Source: Proteus vulgaris
Lineage (GTDB): Bacteria; Pseudomonadota; Gammaproteobacteria; Enterobacterales; Enterobacteriaceae
DNA: 64,000 nt
Direction: 5' to 3'
NCBI RefSeq assembly: GCF_016239305.1
Contig: NZ_JAEHOQ010000023.1
Coordinates: 1-64,000 of the forward strand
Of the stretch, positions 8,419-18,839 are shown piece by piece. The notes under the pieces are model-generated. The model did not search any database. It had not been told where the DNA came from and saw only the letters and a program-made list of their open reading frames with translations. The translations under genes and the position numbers were made by a program. Within the stretch, counting starts at the first letter, position 1, and each line of letters opens with the position of its first letter.

Positions 8419-10056
8419 TTAGTTATCTACCTTTATAAAATAGCGCTTTAAGTCCGTATAATCAAAGGGGTCTTTACCTGTAAATCCGCCCACTTTTGGA
8501 CTGACTAATCTAACACTGACGCGATAATAAACAGGTACTATAGCAGAATCCTTATCTAGCAAGGCTTCAGCGCGTTGATAGAGTTGATGACGAGCACCAT
8601 TATCGAATGCAAGTAGTGCATTATTTAATGTGTCGTCATAGGCTTTATTTTCATAAAAGACCGTATTTAGGCTACTTTTAGAAAGAAATGAGTTTAAAAA
8701 TGAAGTTGGTTCATTGTAATCTGCACACCATGTTGCTCTTGCAACTTGGTAATTACCCTGATTACGATTTTCTAGCGCCGTTTTCCATTCTTGATTTTGT
8801 AACGTCACATTGGCGCCAATACTTTTCTTCCACATTGATGCGGCTGCAATAGCTTGCTGTTTATTTTGATCTGATGTGTTGTAAAGCAATGTGAAAGTCA
8901 GCGGATTTTTACTATCAAATCCAGCCTCTTTTAATAACTCTCGCGCCCTTTCATTACGTTGTTGTTGTGTCCAATATGCCCATTTAGGTGGCTTAAAATT
9001 ACCATTACCAATAAAAGATGGTGTAAAAGAGTAAGCAGGGATTTGCCCTTGCCCCATTATTTTTTCAGCAATGACTTCTCTATCAAGAGTAAGTTTTACC
9101 GCTTCTCGAACTCGCGGATCATCAAAAGGCGCTTTTTTATTATTAAGTTCATAATAAAAGGTACATAGATAAGGCGTAACGTGTAAATTATCAGGCTGTT
9201 CTTGCTTCATTTTTTTATAAAGAACTGGAGGAATAGCGCTGTTGGTAATATCAATTTCACCACTACGATAACGGTTTATATCACTGGTTTCTGAGCTAAT
9301 TGGCAAAAATGTGGCTTGCTCAATAATGGTATTTTTATTATCCCAATAAAGTGAGTTTCGCGTTAAAGTTACCTTTTCATTCACAACCCAATTATCAATG
9401 ATATAAGCCCCATTACCGACAAAGTTTTCTGGGCGAGTCCAATTAACACCGTATTTTTCAACAATCTCTTTTTTAACCGGTTTTAATGATGTATGACTGA
9501 CCATATCAACCAAGTAAGGAATTGGTTTGGTTAAATTGACTTGCAAAGTGTGAGGATCTATCGCTTTCACACCTAATGTTTCGGGGGATTTTTTGCCACT
9601 AAGAATATCTGCAACATTTTCAACATAAGCATATTCGAGATAACTGGCATAAGGTGAACCGGTTTTAGGATCTACCAATCGACGCCAACTATAAACAAAA
9701 TCATCGGCTGTTACTGGTGTACCATCACTCCACTTGGCATCTTCTCGCAAATAGAATGTCCACACCTTATTATCATCAGTTTCCCAACGCTGCGCAACGC
9801 CCGGCATACTCTCGCCATTAGGCCCCACATAAGTCAGACCTTCTAATAAATTCAAAATAATATTACCTTCAGGCGCACCTTCCACTTTATGGGGATCAAG
9901 TGACGATACCTCGGTACCATTATTAATAACAATATGTTGTTGTTTTGCCAGAATAGTACCTTCAGGGGGAGTCACTGCATGAGAAAAAAAGGAGGTTAAG
10001 GCAAGTGATATAATACCTGCCGGAAACATCATCGTTAACACAGCTTTATTTTTCAT
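8419..10056 (-). CDS. Second periplasmic oligopeptide-binding protein, OppA paralog
   Basis: This 545-residue protein is clearly similar to the neighbouring OppA over its whole length, for example SSLDPHKVEGAPEG against QSLDPHKIEGVPES and TWCADYNEPTSFLNSFL against GWCADYNEPSSFLNMML. I moved the start to the ATG at 10056, preceded by AGGAGAGG at 5 bases, which gives a normal signal peptide ending around SFFSHA. The gene has the same orientation as oppA, 272 bases upstream, so the two probably arose by tandem duplication. It could supply a different peptide range to the same OppBCDF permease, as the MppA paralog does for E. coli Opp. MppA itself is a possible identity, but sequence alone does not settle it. 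Confidence 0.85.
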   Translation of the reverse strand: MKNKAVLTMMFPAGIISLALTSFFSHAVTPPEGTILAKQQHIVINNGTEVSSLDPHKVEGAPEGNIILNLLEGLTYVGPNGESMPGVAQRWETDDNKVWTFYLREDAKWSDGTPVTADDFVYSWRRLVDPKTGSPYASYLEYAYVENVADILSGKKSPETLGVKAIDPHTLQVNLTKPIPYLVDMVSHTSLKPVKKEIVEKYGVNWTRPENFVGNGAYIIDNWVVNEKVTLTRNSLYWDNKNTIIEQATFLPISSETSDINRYRSGEIDITNSAIPPVLYKKMKQEQPDNLHVTPYLCTFYYELNNKKAPFDDPRVREAVKLTLDREVIAEKIMGQGQIPAYSFTPSFIGNGNFKPPKWAYWTQQQRNERARELLKEAGFDSKNPLTFTLLYNTSDQNKQQAIAAASMWKKSIGANVTLQNQEWKTALENRNQGNYQVARATWCADYNEPTSFLNSFLSKSSLNTVFYENKAYDDTLNNALLAFDNGARHQLYQRAEALLDKDSAIVPVYYRVSVRLVSPKVGGFTGKDPFDYTDLKRYFIKVDN

Positions 10057-10634
10057 GGGTACCTCTCCTAATAAACAGTAATTTATAGCGGGGTCGCTCA
10101 ATTAACGATTTACATCGCTGTTAAATTTTGATTGTAATAATGACTATTTTTAAACATTTTAAGATCTAGACAAGATAGAAAGTGGTAACAACACGCTTCT
10201 TTTTTACACTTATCGTAAATTTTGTCAATTAATGCGGTATTCTTATCACTTAACTTTATTTAGCCCTCAAAGGTTCTATCTTAGAAAAATAAAAAACAAA
10301 TATCACAAGAGGCAAAACAACAAATAAACATTTAATTAACATCACGCAAGTTTTATAGATAGAAAACCTACGTAGCTCACAGAATTAATATAATCAGGAA
10401 GGGTTTTATCCAACTTACAGAACTTTGTGATGCTTTATCATTAAAGAGTTTCTGTTTAAAATTAATTAAAAATAGCGATAAATTGAGCTTTAGATTGAAT
10501 AATAATTCCAATCTAAAAATCACCATAGATTATTAAATATTCACTTTTATTATTTATTTTTAAATTTTAATCTAATTGTTTAATTGAAATGAAATAAAAA
10601 AATATTTTCATTTATATTTCTATGTATTAGATAA
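10057..10634. other. Gene-free upstream region of the oppA paralog
   Basis: This AT-rich stretch between the cysG terminator and the oppA paralog has no convincing open frame or RNA gene. It must hold the promoter of the paralog. I see no operator that I can name. Confidence 0.6.
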
Positions 10635-10677
10635 AAAAACCTCTTTAATATACATATTGAATATTAAAGAGGTTTTT
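10635..10677 (-). terminator. Terminator of nirBD-cysG
   Basis: The arms AAAACCTCTTTAATAT and ATATTAAAGAGGTTTT form a long AT-rich stem just beyond cysG, with U-rich ends on both strands. Confidence 0.75.
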
Positions 10678-10709
10678 AATTTTATAACGGCAACTTCAAA
10701 TTTTTTCAG

Positions 10710-12092
10710 CTATTTAGCCGATTTTGATTGAAACCATTGTAGTTTATCATTCAGCTTGACGACTTCTCCCACAATAATCAGCGCTGGGCTTTCCATTGTT
10801 TCTGCCATCTGTGCTAGTTGATGTAATTGACCAACAATCACTTTTTGTGTTTTTAACGTCCCTTTTTCGATAACAGCGACGGGCATCGTCGCACACATGT
10901 TTTGACTGAGTAACATTTGCTGAATGTAATGAGCTTTACTCAATCCCATGTAAAAAACCAATGTTTGATTCTCTTGCGCAATACATTGCCACTGCGCTTC
11001 ATTTAACCCTTTACCATGTCCTGTAATAAAACGGACGCTTTGCGCATAATCTCGATGCGTTAAAGGGATACCCGCATAAGTTGTACAGCCTGATGCTGCC
11101 GTAATACCGGGGATCACTGAAAATGGAATATCATGTTCAATCAAGGCTTCTAATTCTTCACTCCCTCGACCAAAAATAAAGGGATCACCCCCTTTTAATC
11201 TCACCACTCGTTTTCCCGCCATGGCTTCTGTGATTAAAATTTGATTGATTTCATTTTGAGGAACACAGTGAAAACCGGCTTGCTTACCGACATAAATGCG
11301 CTGTGCATCTCTACGAACGAGAGCCATAACCTCATCGGACACGAGTCTATCGTAAACCACCACATCAGCTTGCTGACACTGCTGTAAACCTTTTATCGTC
11401 ATTAGCCCTGCTTCACCCGGCCCTGCGCCGACTAAAACAACACTGCCTTGAAATGACTTATTTTCAGATAATAGTGCACTAATACGTTGCTGAATACCGT
11501 CATTTCTTTGTGCTTCTATTTCAACTTGTAATGGTTTATCTGCGAAAAATTGCTCCCAGAAATAACGTCTGTCATTCATCGATGAAAAACGCTGTTTTAT
11601 TTGATCGCGTAACTTTCCGGCAAGTTGTGCTAACGCACCAAGATAATTAGGGAGAAGTTGCTCAATTTTTTCGCGCAAAATGCGAGCTAATACAGGTGCT
11701 TTTCCGCCCGATGAAATCGCCACCACAATTGGAGAACGATCTATGACAGACGGCATAATAAAGCTGGCTTGCTCTGGTGAATCAACCACATTACAAAATA
11801 TCTGTTTTTCTGTTGCTGCTTGAAAAACCTGTTGATTCACTTGCTCGCTATCCGTCGCCGCAATAACAAGCCATTTATCAGACAGATAATCAGTCGTAAA
11901 TAACCCTGTAACACAGTTTAGTTTTTGCTCGGCGTGCCATTGCATAAACTGTCCTGTAAACGAAGGGGCGATGACAGAAAGATCAGCGCCTGCCTCCATA
12001 AGCAATCTGGCTTTACGTTCAGCAATCTCACCGCCTCCCACTAATAAACAAGGTTTATCTTTAAGCTGACAGAATATTGGAAAATAATCCAT
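10710..12092 (-). CDS. cysG: Siroheme synthase CysG
   Basis: This trifunctional enzyme converts uroporphyrinogen III to siroheme, the cofactor of NirB. The N-terminal third is a precorrin-2 dehydrogenase/ferrochelatase (Rossmann motif [16 protein letters not shown]). The C-terminal half is uroporphyrinogen methyltransferase ([17 protein letters not shown] and [16 protein letters not shown]). I start at the ATG at 12092 because it aligns with the family N-terminus MDxxPIFCQLK and lies 5 bases after AGAGGAG; the GTG 6 bases upstream is inside that site. The length of 460 residues is normal. It follows nirD directly and is the last gene of the nir operon. Confidence 0.95.
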   Translation of the reverse strand: MDYFPIFCQLKDKPCLLVGGGEIAERKARLLMEAGADLSVIAPSFTGQFMQWHAEQKLNCVTGLFTTDYLSDKWLVIAATDSEQVNQQVFQAATEKQIFCNVVDSPEQASFIMPSVIDRSPIVVAISSGGKAPVLARILREKIEQLLPNYLGALAQLAGKLRDQIKQRFSSMNDRRYFWEQFFADKPLQVEIEAQRNDGIQQRISALLSENKSFQGSVVLVGAGPGEAGLMTIKGLQQCQQADVVVYDRLVSDEVMALVRRDAQRIYVGKQAGFHCVPQNEINQILITEAMAGKRVVRLKGGDPFIFGRGSEELEALIEHDIPFSVIPGITAASGCTTYAGIPLTHRDYAQSVRFITGHGKGLNEAQWQCIAQENQTLVFYMGLSKAHYIQQMLLSQNMCATMPVAVIEKGTLKTQKVIVGQLHQLAQMAETMESPALIIVGEVVKLNDKLQWFQSKSAK

Positions 12093-12106
12093 ATTCACTC
12101 CTCTAT

Positions 12107-12451
12107 TTATTGAGATGATCTGTTACGGCTGCGTACGCTAACGGTATTACCTTCAACCTTGACATCAAAATGTGTGATCGAGAAATTCTTATCTTCAAGG
12201 CAAAAACCATCCGTTAAACGAAAATGCTGTTTTTTTAGCGGACTAACGATATACAACTCATTTTCATGTTCAGCAATTAATCCTCGAGATAGAACACTAG
12301 AATGTGCGAAGGGATCAATATTACTTAACGCATATAAACGCGCATCAGAATAAGGGCGAAAAATGGCAACGTGATCTTGTTCCACCAGCGCACAAACACC
12401 CGTTCCCGGTGTAATATCATCTAATTGGCAAACCGCTATCCATTGGCTCAT
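12107..12451 (-). CDS. nirD: Nitrite reductase (NADH) small subunit NirD
   Basis: This 114-residue Rieske-like protein is the small subunit of cytoplasmic NADH-dependent nitrite reductase. It has the Rieske-like beta fold ([34 protein letters not shown]) but lacks the Cys-His pairs needed to hold a 2Fe-2S cluster, as is usual for the enterobacterial subunit. Its start overlaps the nirB stop by 4 bases, which implies coupled translation and equal subunit supply. The nitrite channel gene nirC, which follows nirD in E. coli, is absent; cysG begins 15 bases later. Confidence 0.93.
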   Translation of the reverse strand: MSQWIAVCQLDDITPGTGVCALVEQDHVAIFRPYSDARLYALSNIDPFAHSSVLSRGLIAEHENELYIVSPLKKQHFRLTDGFCLEDKNFSITHFDVKVEGNTVSVRSRNRSSQ

Positions 12452-14994
12452 GATTGCGCCTCCTCAGTGACCAATTTGATATCAATTCGTTCCTGTAAAC
12501 GTGCGGGACGGTGTTGAAATCGTTCTTTTACCATTTGCACTGTCGGATCAGGCATTGGATTATTAATAAAGTGGGCAAAACGTTTTAATGCTTTTGGAGA
12601 ATCAACTGTTTCTTTCCATTCACAAGCGACTCGTTCTTGTAAGGCTTTCAATTCTTTTTCTAACTGTGTATTTAAGCCTAATTTGTCGTGAATAATGACA
12701 TCACGTAAATATTCAATCCCCCCTTCTAAATTATCTAACCATACTGAGGTTCGTTGCAGCTTATCTGCGGTACGGATATAAAACATCATAAAGCGGTCGA
12801 TATAATGTACTAAGGTTTCTTCATCAAGATCAGAGGCAAAGAGATCCCCATGACGAGGCTTCATGCCACCATTTCCGCCAAAATAGAGGTTCCAGCCTTT
12901 ATCGGTGGCGATAATACCGACATCTTTTCCTTGTGCTTCAGAACATTCACGGGTACAACCTGATACACCAAATTTCATCTTATGAGGCGTTCTAATACCT
13001 TTATAACGATGCTCTAACGCAACCCCCAAACCAACACTGTCACCCACACCAAAACGACACCAACTATTACCTACACACGTTTTTACCATACGCAATGCTT
13101 TCGCGTAGGCATGGCCTGTTTCAAAACCTGCTGCAATTAATTTTTCCCAAATAGCAGGTAAATCTTGTTTATGCGCACCGAACATTGCCATTCGTTGCGA
13201 GCCAGTAATTTTGGTATACAAATTGTATTCTTGAGCGATTTGCCCAATAGCGATAATACCTGCAGGTGTAATTTCACCACCAGGAGAGCGTGGAATAATG
13301 GAATAAGTCCCATCTTTTTGCATATTTGCAAGGAAATTGTCGTTAGTATCTTGTAGAGAAACTAAATCATCACGCAAGATATACTCATTCCAACATGAGG
13401 CAAGCAATGAACCCACGGTAGGTTTACACACTTCACAGCCATAACCTTGGCCATGTTTTTTCAGCAGCTCATCAAAACTTTTGAGCCCTTCTACACGAAT
13501 AAGATGATAAAGCTCTTGGCGAGAATAGTGGAAATGCTCACAAAGGTGGTGATTAACCTCAATACCTTGTTTGGCTAATTCTGCATTTAAGACTTGAGTC
13601 ACAAGAGGAATACAACCACCACACCCTGTACCTGCTTTAGTTTCAGCTTTAATGGCAGCTACTGTATGACAACCTCGTTCAATTGCTTGAATAATGTCGC
13701 CTTTGGTAACATCAAAACAAGAGCAAATTTGCGCTGTTTCAGGTAAGGAATCAACTCCGATTGCAGGCTTACTTCCTGCATGTGCAGGTAAAATTAAGGT
13801 ATCAGGGTGCTCTGGTAATTCAATAGTATTGAGTGATAACTGTAGAAGATTACCATAATCTTCGGTATCCCCTACTAATACAGCCCCTAATAGGTATTTA
13901 TTATCTTCGCTAACAATCAAGCGTTTATAAATTTCTTTGCTTTCATCCAGATAAATATAACTACGACACCCTGCTTGATGTCCATGAGCATCACCAATAC
14001 CGCCTACATCGACACCGAGAAGTTTTAATTTTGCACTTAAATCAGCCCCTTGAAAGACAGAGTGATGGCCTAATAAGTTATCAACAGCAACTTGTGCCAT
14101 TTTGTAACCCGGAGCCACTAAGCCGAAGGTTTTATTTTGCCAAGAAGCACATTCACCAATAGCATAAATATCAGGATCTGTTGTTTGGCAATAATCATTG
14201 ATAACAATACCGCCTCTTGGTGCAATGTCTAAGTCACATTGACGAGCTAATTTATCTTTCGGGCGAATACCTGTAGAGAACACAATAAAGTCAACTTCAA
14301 GAGAAGTACCATCTGCAAATTGCAGTGTTTTTCGAGCACTTTCCCCAGTTGATAATATTTCTTGTGTATTTTTAGAGGTATGCACTTTCACCCCCATACG
14401 CTCTATTTTTCGCTTAAGTTGCTCACCACCTAATGTATCGAGTTGCTCTGCCATTAAGGTCGGTGCAAATTCAATAACATGAGTTTCAATACCTAAACTT
14501 TTTAGCGCACCTGCAGCTTCTAACCCTAAAAGTCCACCACCAATTACCGCGCCTTTACGACTAATACGCGCGCAAGATTCGATAGCGTTTAAATCTTCAA
14601 TGGTTCGATAAACAAAACAATCCGGTGAGTTATTTCCCTTAATTGGCGGGATCCACGGATAAGAGCCTGTTGCCATGACTAACTTATCGTAACTAACACA
14701 ACGCCCTGTATTGGTATGCACCACTTTTTCTTCACGATTAATGGTTATCACTCGTTCACCAACTAATACTTCTATTTGGTGTTTTTCATAATATCCTTGC
14801 TTGACTAAGGAGAGCTCTTCAGCGGTGTGATGGGAGAAATAAGAGGAGAGATGGACTCTATCATATGCAACGCGAGGTTCTTCACAAAAGACGACAATAT
14901 TAAATTCTTCATTGCCACCTTTATCAATCAATTCTTCGATATAACGGTGCCCCACCATACCGTTACCGATGATTGCCAGTGTTTTCTTGCTCAT
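12448..14994 (-). CDS. nirB: Nitrite reductase (NADH) large subunit NirB
   Basis: This 848-residue cytoplasmic enzyme reduces nitrite to ammonium with NADH. The N-terminal FAD/NAD module opens with LAIIGNGMVGHRYIEEL. A BFD-like 2Fe-2S domain follows (CSCFDVTKGD ... AGTGCGGCIP). The C-terminal siroheme/4Fe-4S domain has CVGNSWCRFG and GVSGCTRECSEAQGKD, which carry the cluster cysteines. The gene is preceded by an FNR-type box at a class II spacing, so anaerobic induction is expected. cysG in the same operon makes its cofactor. Confidence 0.96.
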   Translation of the reverse strand: MSKKTLAIIGNGMVGHRYIEELIDKGGNEEFNIVVFCEEPRVAYDRVHLSSYFSHHTAEELSLVKQGYYEKHQIEVLVGERVITINREEKVVHTNTGRCVSYDKLVMATGSYPWIPPIKGNNSPDCFVYRTIEDLNAIESCARISRKGAVIGGGLLGLEAAGALKSLGIETHVIEFAPTLMAEQLDTLGGEQLKRKIERMGVKVHTSKNTQEILSTGESARKTLQFADGTSLEVDFIVFSTGIRPKDKLARQCDLDIAPRGGIVINDYCQTTDPDIYAIGECASWQNKTFGLVAPGYKMAQVAVDNLLGHHSVFQGADLSAKLKLLGVDVGGIGDAHGHQAGCRSYIYLDESKEIYKRLIVSEDNKYLLGAVLVGDTEDYGNLLQLSLNTIELPEHPDTLILPAHAGSKPAIGVDSLPETAQICSCFDVTKGDIIQAIERGCHTVAAIKAETKAGTGCGGCIPLVTQVLNAELAKQGIEVNHHLCEHFHYSRQELYHLIRVEGLKSFDELLKKHGQGYGCEVCKPTVGSLLASCWNEYILRDDLVSLQDTNDNFLANMQKDGTYSIIPRSPGGEITPAGIIAIGQIAQEYNLYTKITGSQRMAMFGAHKQDLPAIWEKLIAAGFETGHAYAKALRMVKTCVGNSWCRFGVGDSVGLGVALEHRYKGIRTPHKMKFGVSGCTRECSEAQGKDVGIIATDKGWNLYFGGNGGMKPRHGDLFASDLDEETLVHYIDRFMMFYIRTADKLQRTSVWLDNLEGGIEYLRDVIIHDKLGLNTQLEKELKALQERVACEWKETVDSPKALKRFAHFINNPMPDPTVQMVKERFQHRPARLQERIDIKLVTEEAQS

Positions 14995-15025
14995 TTTTGC
15001 CTCAAATTTAAAGATTTCTAAGGCT

Positions 15026-15066
15026 AAAATACGAAACTACTCATAAGAAATATTGATGAATATCAA
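15026..15066 (-). promoter_or_regulatory. FNR-dependent promoter of nirB
   Basis: TTGATGAATATCAA at 15053-15066 matches both FNR half-sites exactly. A -10 candidate TATTTT lies at 15026-15031 on the minus strand. If transcription starts near 15018, the FNR box is centred about -41.5, the class II position known for nirB in E. coli. I did not find a clear NarL heptamer pair. Confidence 0.8.
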
Positions 15067-15264
15067 ATACAGCTTAATCAATTCAGCTACTACAACTTAA
15101 TAGTCAATAAGTTACTACTAAAGGAGTATTTTATTCTCGTCTTCTTGCGGTTAATTATTCTTCTACCATAATTAATCTTGGCTTCTTATAACCAAGTGTT
15201 ATATGTAAGTGTAATTAAAACTTTGCGCATCGGTCACGTTTTGCCTAAGTTAATTTCACAAAGT

Positions 15265-15282
15265 AATAACTAATAAGTTATT
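15265..15282. promoter_or_regulatory. Palindrome upstream of the second ABC importer, possible operator
   Basis: AATAACT-AATA-AGTTATT is a perfect 7-bp inverted repeat 41 bases before the binding-protein ATG. A related AATAAGTTA occurs further upstream near 15106. The regulator is unknown. Confidence 0.35.
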
Positions 15283-15322
15283 GACATAACGACTTTAGCT
15301 ACACCGTTTCAGGGAGCGTCTC

Positions 15323-16888
15323 ATGAAAGCAAAATTATTATCATTATTCGTTGTGGGTGCCCTTTCCGTACCGGCATTTGCAGCCACACCCGCCAATACT
15401 TTAATTGTGGTACAAGGGCTTGATGATATTGTCAGCCTAGATCCAGCTGAAAGTAATGAACTGTCTAGTATTCAAACCGTTCCTAGCTTGTATCAGCGTA
15501 TTGTTCAACCTAATCGCGATAACCCCGAAATTAATGAGCCGATTTTAGTTGAAAGTTGGCAAGCCAACCCTGAACAAAAATCTATCGTATTTAAAATTAA
15601 ACCTGATGCAAAATTTGCGTCAGGTAATTCAGTTCGCCCTGAAGATATTATTTTCTCTTATCAGCGTGCGATCACCATGAATAAATCACCTGCTTTTATT
15701 CTAAATGTCTTAGGTTGGAAAACCGATAACATCAATTCATTACTGAAAAAAGTCAGTGATAATGAATTAGAAGTGCGCTGGATCGCCGATGTTAGCCCCG
15801 ATGTGGTGCTGAATATTCTTTCAACGCCTATTGCTTCTATTGTTGATGAAAAGCTTGTTTCTGCTCACGTTAAAAATAATGATTTTGGTAATAATTGGCT
15901 GAAAATGAACTCCGCAGGAAGTGGTGCATATAAAATGCGTGCTTATCAACCACGCCAAGCGATTGTATTAGAAGCCAACCCACTCTCACCAACTGGTGCG
16001 CCTAAAATGGCGAATATCATTATTAAAAACGTACCTGATCCAGCATCGCGTCGTTTACTGATTGAGAAAGGCGATGCAGATATCGCACGTGAATTGGGTA
16101 CTGACCAAACCGCAGCACTGGCCGGCAAAGCCGGTATTCAAATTTTAGATATTCCTTCCGCAGAACAAGTTTATATGGCTTTTAATACCGCCAGCGGAAA
16201 CCCTGCTCTGAGTAACCCCGCATTTTGGGAAGCATCTCGTTATTTAGTTGACTACAAAGGTATTACAGAAGATTTAATGCGTGGTCAGTATTTTATTCAC
16301 CAAAGCTTTTTGCCGGTGGGTTTACCGGGTGCATTAAAAAATAACCCATTCACCTTTGATCCCGAAAAAGCGAAGGCAATTTTAGCCAAAGCAGGCATTA
16401 CCAATGTTCGCTTTACATTAGATGTTGAGAACAAAGTACCTTACATTACGGTGGCGCAATCCATTCAGGCAAGCTTTGCTCAAGCAGGTGTACAAGTCGA
16501 CTTATTACCAGCGGCAGGTAGCCAAGTGTATAGCCGTGTGCGCGCTAAACAACACCAAGCCGCTATTCGCTTCTGGATCCCTGACTATTTTGATGCTCAT
16601 TCAAATGCGAGTGCCTTTGCTTATAACGATGGACAATCCAATACTGTTGCTTGGTTAAATGGTTGGAAAATTCCTGAACTAAGTCAACAAACATTGGCTG
16701 CACTGAATGAAGCAAACAAGACAAAACGTCAATCGCTCTATACTGAAATGCAAAAAGAGTTACAACGTAGTTCACCTTATGTCTTTATCGATCAAGGTAA
16801 AAACCAAATCGTCATGCGCGATAATATTAAAGGTTATGCTCAAGGTCTAAATGCAGATATGGTTTATTATGACAAAGTAACTAAGTAA
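15323..16888 (+). CDS. Periplasmic binding protein of a peptide/nickel/opine-class ABC importer
   Basis: This 521-residue family-5 solute-binding protein has a signal peptide MKAKLLSLFVVGALSVPAFA cleaved before ATPANT. The segment DIVSLDPAESNELSS is the family signature, and the two-lobe length is normal. It begins a five-gene cluster with two permeases and two ATPases, so it is the receptor of a complete importer. It is not close to OppA in this window; for example the GWCADYNEP pocket segment is missing. Candidate substrates are di- or tripeptides, opines or metal-ligand complexes, and nothing in the sequence decides between them. The ribosome binding site is AGGGAG. Confidence 0.85.
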   Translation: MKAKLLSLFVVGALSVPAFAATPANTLIVVQGLDDIVSLDPAESNELSSIQTVPSLYQRIVQPNRDNPEINEPILVESWQANPEQKSIVFKIKPDAKFASGNSVRPEDIIFSYQRAITMNKSPAFILNVLGWKTDNINSLLKKVSDNELEVRWIADVSPDVVLNILSTPIASIVDEKLVSAHVKNNDFGNNWLKMNSAGSGAYKMRAYQPRQAIVLEANPLSPTGAPKMANIIIKNVPDPASRRLLIEKGDADIARELGTDQTAALAGKAGIQILDIPSAEQVYMAFNTASGNPALSNPAFWEASRYLVDYKGITEDLMRGQYFIHQSFLPVGLPGALKNNPFTFDPEKAKAILAKAGITNVRFTLDVENKVPYITVAQSIQASFAQAGVQVDLLPAAGSQVYSRVRAKQHQAAIRFWIPDYFDAHSNASAFAYNDGQSNTVAWLNGWKIPELSQQTLAALNEANKTKRQSLYTEMQKELQRSSPYVFIDQGKNQIVMRDNIKGYAQGLNADMVYYDKVTK

Positions 16889-16903
16889 TATTTTTCCCTG
16901 AAA

Positions 16904-16941
16904 CCATCCACAGTCATGTTATTGTGGATGGCCTGTTTTTT
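16904..16941 (+). terminator. Partial terminator between binding protein and permease genes
   Basis: CCATCCACA and TGTGGATGG form a 9-bp stem followed by CCTGTTTTTTG, 15 bases after the binding-protein stop. It mirrors the oppA/oppB arrangement and probably lets the binding protein be made in excess. Confidence 0.75.
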
Positions 16942-16965
16942 GCCATTTTACTAGGCTATTGCTGT

Positions 16966-18009
16966 ATGAATACTGCTATGACGTTACCTATTCGTCTAAA
17001 AGATCAGTTAATTACTTTTGCTCAAGGTATATTGACATTAGTACTTACGCTTTTTGGGCTTCTTGTGATTACTTTCACGCTTTCTGCACTTTCTCCTGTT
17101 GATCCTGTTCTGCAAATTGTCGGTGATCATGCAAGCCTCGAAACTTATAACCAAGCCAAACATGAATTGGGGCTGGATTTACCTCTCTATATGCAGTTTT
17201 TTCACTATGTAGAAGCGTTATTACAAGGGCATTTAGGTACAGCGACATCAACGGGCCAACCCGTTCTTGATGATTTATTATCGACTTTCCCCGCCACTCT
17301 AGAGTTAGCAACGGTTGCATTGATTATTGGTGCCAGTTTGGGCATTTTATTTGGCGTATTATGTGCTCGTTTTGTCGGTACACCACTCGATTTTGTTTTA
17401 CGCGTTTTGACGCTATTAGGTAGCTCTGTACCTATTTTCTGGCTAGGTTTAATTTTGTTATTAATTTTCTATGCCACACTGCAATGGACTGCGGGACCAG
17501 GGCGATTAGACGATATCTATCAATTTACGATTGAGCCTGTAACAGGCTTTGCATTAATCGATACCTTATTAGCAGGTGACAAAGACGCCTTCTTAAATGC
17601 ATTGTCGCATCTTATTTTACCTGTCTCTTTATTAGCCTATTTTGCCTTAGCCTCGATTACTCGCTTAACACGATCGGCTTGTTTAAATGAAATGAATAAA
17701 GAATATGTCACCTTAGCAAGAGCAAAAGGTATTGGTGAGTTGCGTATTCTTTTTTATCACGTATTACCCAATATTCGTGGTGTATTAATGACCATTATCG
17801 CTCTGTCTTACACAGGTATGTTAGAAGGTGCGGTATTAACAGAAACGGTTTTTTCTTGGCCGGGAATTGGTCGATATCTTACAACCGCACTTTTTGCGGG
17901 TGATACCACTGCCATTATGGGCGGTACTTTAATTATCGGTTTATGCTTTGTCTTTATTAACAATATGACCGATATCGTTATTCGTTTGACTGATCCGAGG
18001 CTCCGCTAA
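16966..18009 (+). CDS. ABC importer permease, DppB/OppB type
   Basis: This inner-membrane permease is about 347 residues long and has six predicted helices, the first being GILTLVLTLFGLLVITFTLS. The periplasmic ALSPVDPVLQIVGDHAS segment and the EAA loop TLARAKGIGELRILFYHVLPN are typical of the DppB family. The long frame opens with a GTG inside the terminator hairpin, so I use the ATG at 16966; ATG 16978 is an alternative, and neither has a strong ribosome binding site. It is longer than OppB because of an insertion around QWTAGPGRLDDIYQ. It overlaps the next permease gene by one base (TAATG). Confidence 0.85.
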   Translation: MNTAMTLPIRLKDQLITFAQGILTLVLTLFGLLVITFTLSALSPVDPVLQIVGDHASLETYNQAKHELGLDLPLYMQFFHYVEALLQGHLGTATSTGQPVLDDLLSTFPATLELATVALIIGASLGILFGVLCARFVGTPLDFVLRVLTLLGSSVPIFWLGLILLLIFYATLQWTAGPGRLDDIYQFTIEPVTGFALIDTLLAGDKDAFLNALSHLILPVSLLAYFALASITRLTRSACLNEMNKEYVTLARAKGIGELRILFYHVLPNIRGVLMTIIALSYTGMLEGAVLTETVFSWPGIGRYLTTALFAGDTTAIMGGTLIIGLCFVFINNMTDIVIRLTDPRLR

Positions 18010-18839
18010 TGTCATCTTCATTTTTAAGAAAAATAGCGCGCTCGCCTTCCGCATTTATCGGTTTATCGTTGCTTATTTTACTGTTAATTATTGCTATTTT
18101 TGCACCTTGGTTATCCCCTTATGATCCAAATTGGCAACATGCTGCCCAACGCTTATTAGCACCCAATGCTGAACACTGGTTAGGTACAGATAATTATGGG
18201 CGAGATATCCTTTCTCGTATTATCTACGGCACTCGCCCAATGCTAGGTTTAGTAGGATTAGTGGCTCTTATCACCTTACCATTAGGTTTGTTGATCGGGA
18301 TTTTATCGGGCTATTACGGTGGATGGACTGAACGTATTTTAATGCGATTCACTGATGTTGTGATGTCAATGCCTTCATTGATCCTAGCTTTTGCCTTTGT
18401 CGCAATGTTAGGTCCGGGTCTTATTAATGGAGCATTAGCACTGGCTTTAACTGCATGGCCTGCTTATGCACGACAATCTCGCAGTGAAATTCAACATTTG
18501 CGCAATAGTGATTACCTTGCTGCAGCTGAAATGATGGGTATTAAAGGTGTTCGACTTTTGTGGGGACACATTTTACCTCTATGTTTACCGTCAGCTATTG
18601 TACGTTTAGCCCTTAACTTGGCGATCATTATTCTTGCGGCAGCAGGTCTGGGTTTTCTTGGATTAGGTGCTCGTCCCCCTATGGCTGAATGGGGAGCTAT
18701 GATAGCAGAAGGTATGCCCGTTATTTTTGATCAATGGTGGGTAGCCGCTATTCCGGGTACGGCAATTCTGATCAGTAGTCTCGCCTTTAATTTATTAGGT
18801 GATGGGCTTCGGGATATATTGGGAGATACCCATGAATAA
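18009..18839 (+). CDS. ABC importer permease, DppC/OppC type
   Basis: This 276-residue permease is the second half of the importer channel. The N-terminal helix is FIGLSLLILLLIIAIFAPWLSP, followed by the family sequence HWLGTDNYGRDILSRIIYG. The EAA loop is AAAEMMGIKGVRLLWGHILPL. It starts with the overlapping ATG of the preceding gene and its stop overlaps the next ATPase gene by 8 bases, so the cluster is tightly coupled. Confidence 0.88.
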   Translation: MSSSFLRKIARSPSAFIGLSLLILLLIIAIFAPWLSPYDPNWQHAAQRLLAPNAEHWLGTDNYGRDILSRIIYGTRPMLGLVGLVALITLPLGLLIGILSGYYGGWTERILMRFTDVVMSMPSLILAFAFVAMLGPGLINGALALALTAWPAYARQSRSEIQHLRNSDYLAAAEMMGIKGVRLLWGHILPLCLPSAIVRLALNLAIIILAAAGLGFLGLGARPPMAEWGAMIAEGMPVIFDQWWVAAIPGTAILISSLAFNLLGDGLRDILGDTHE

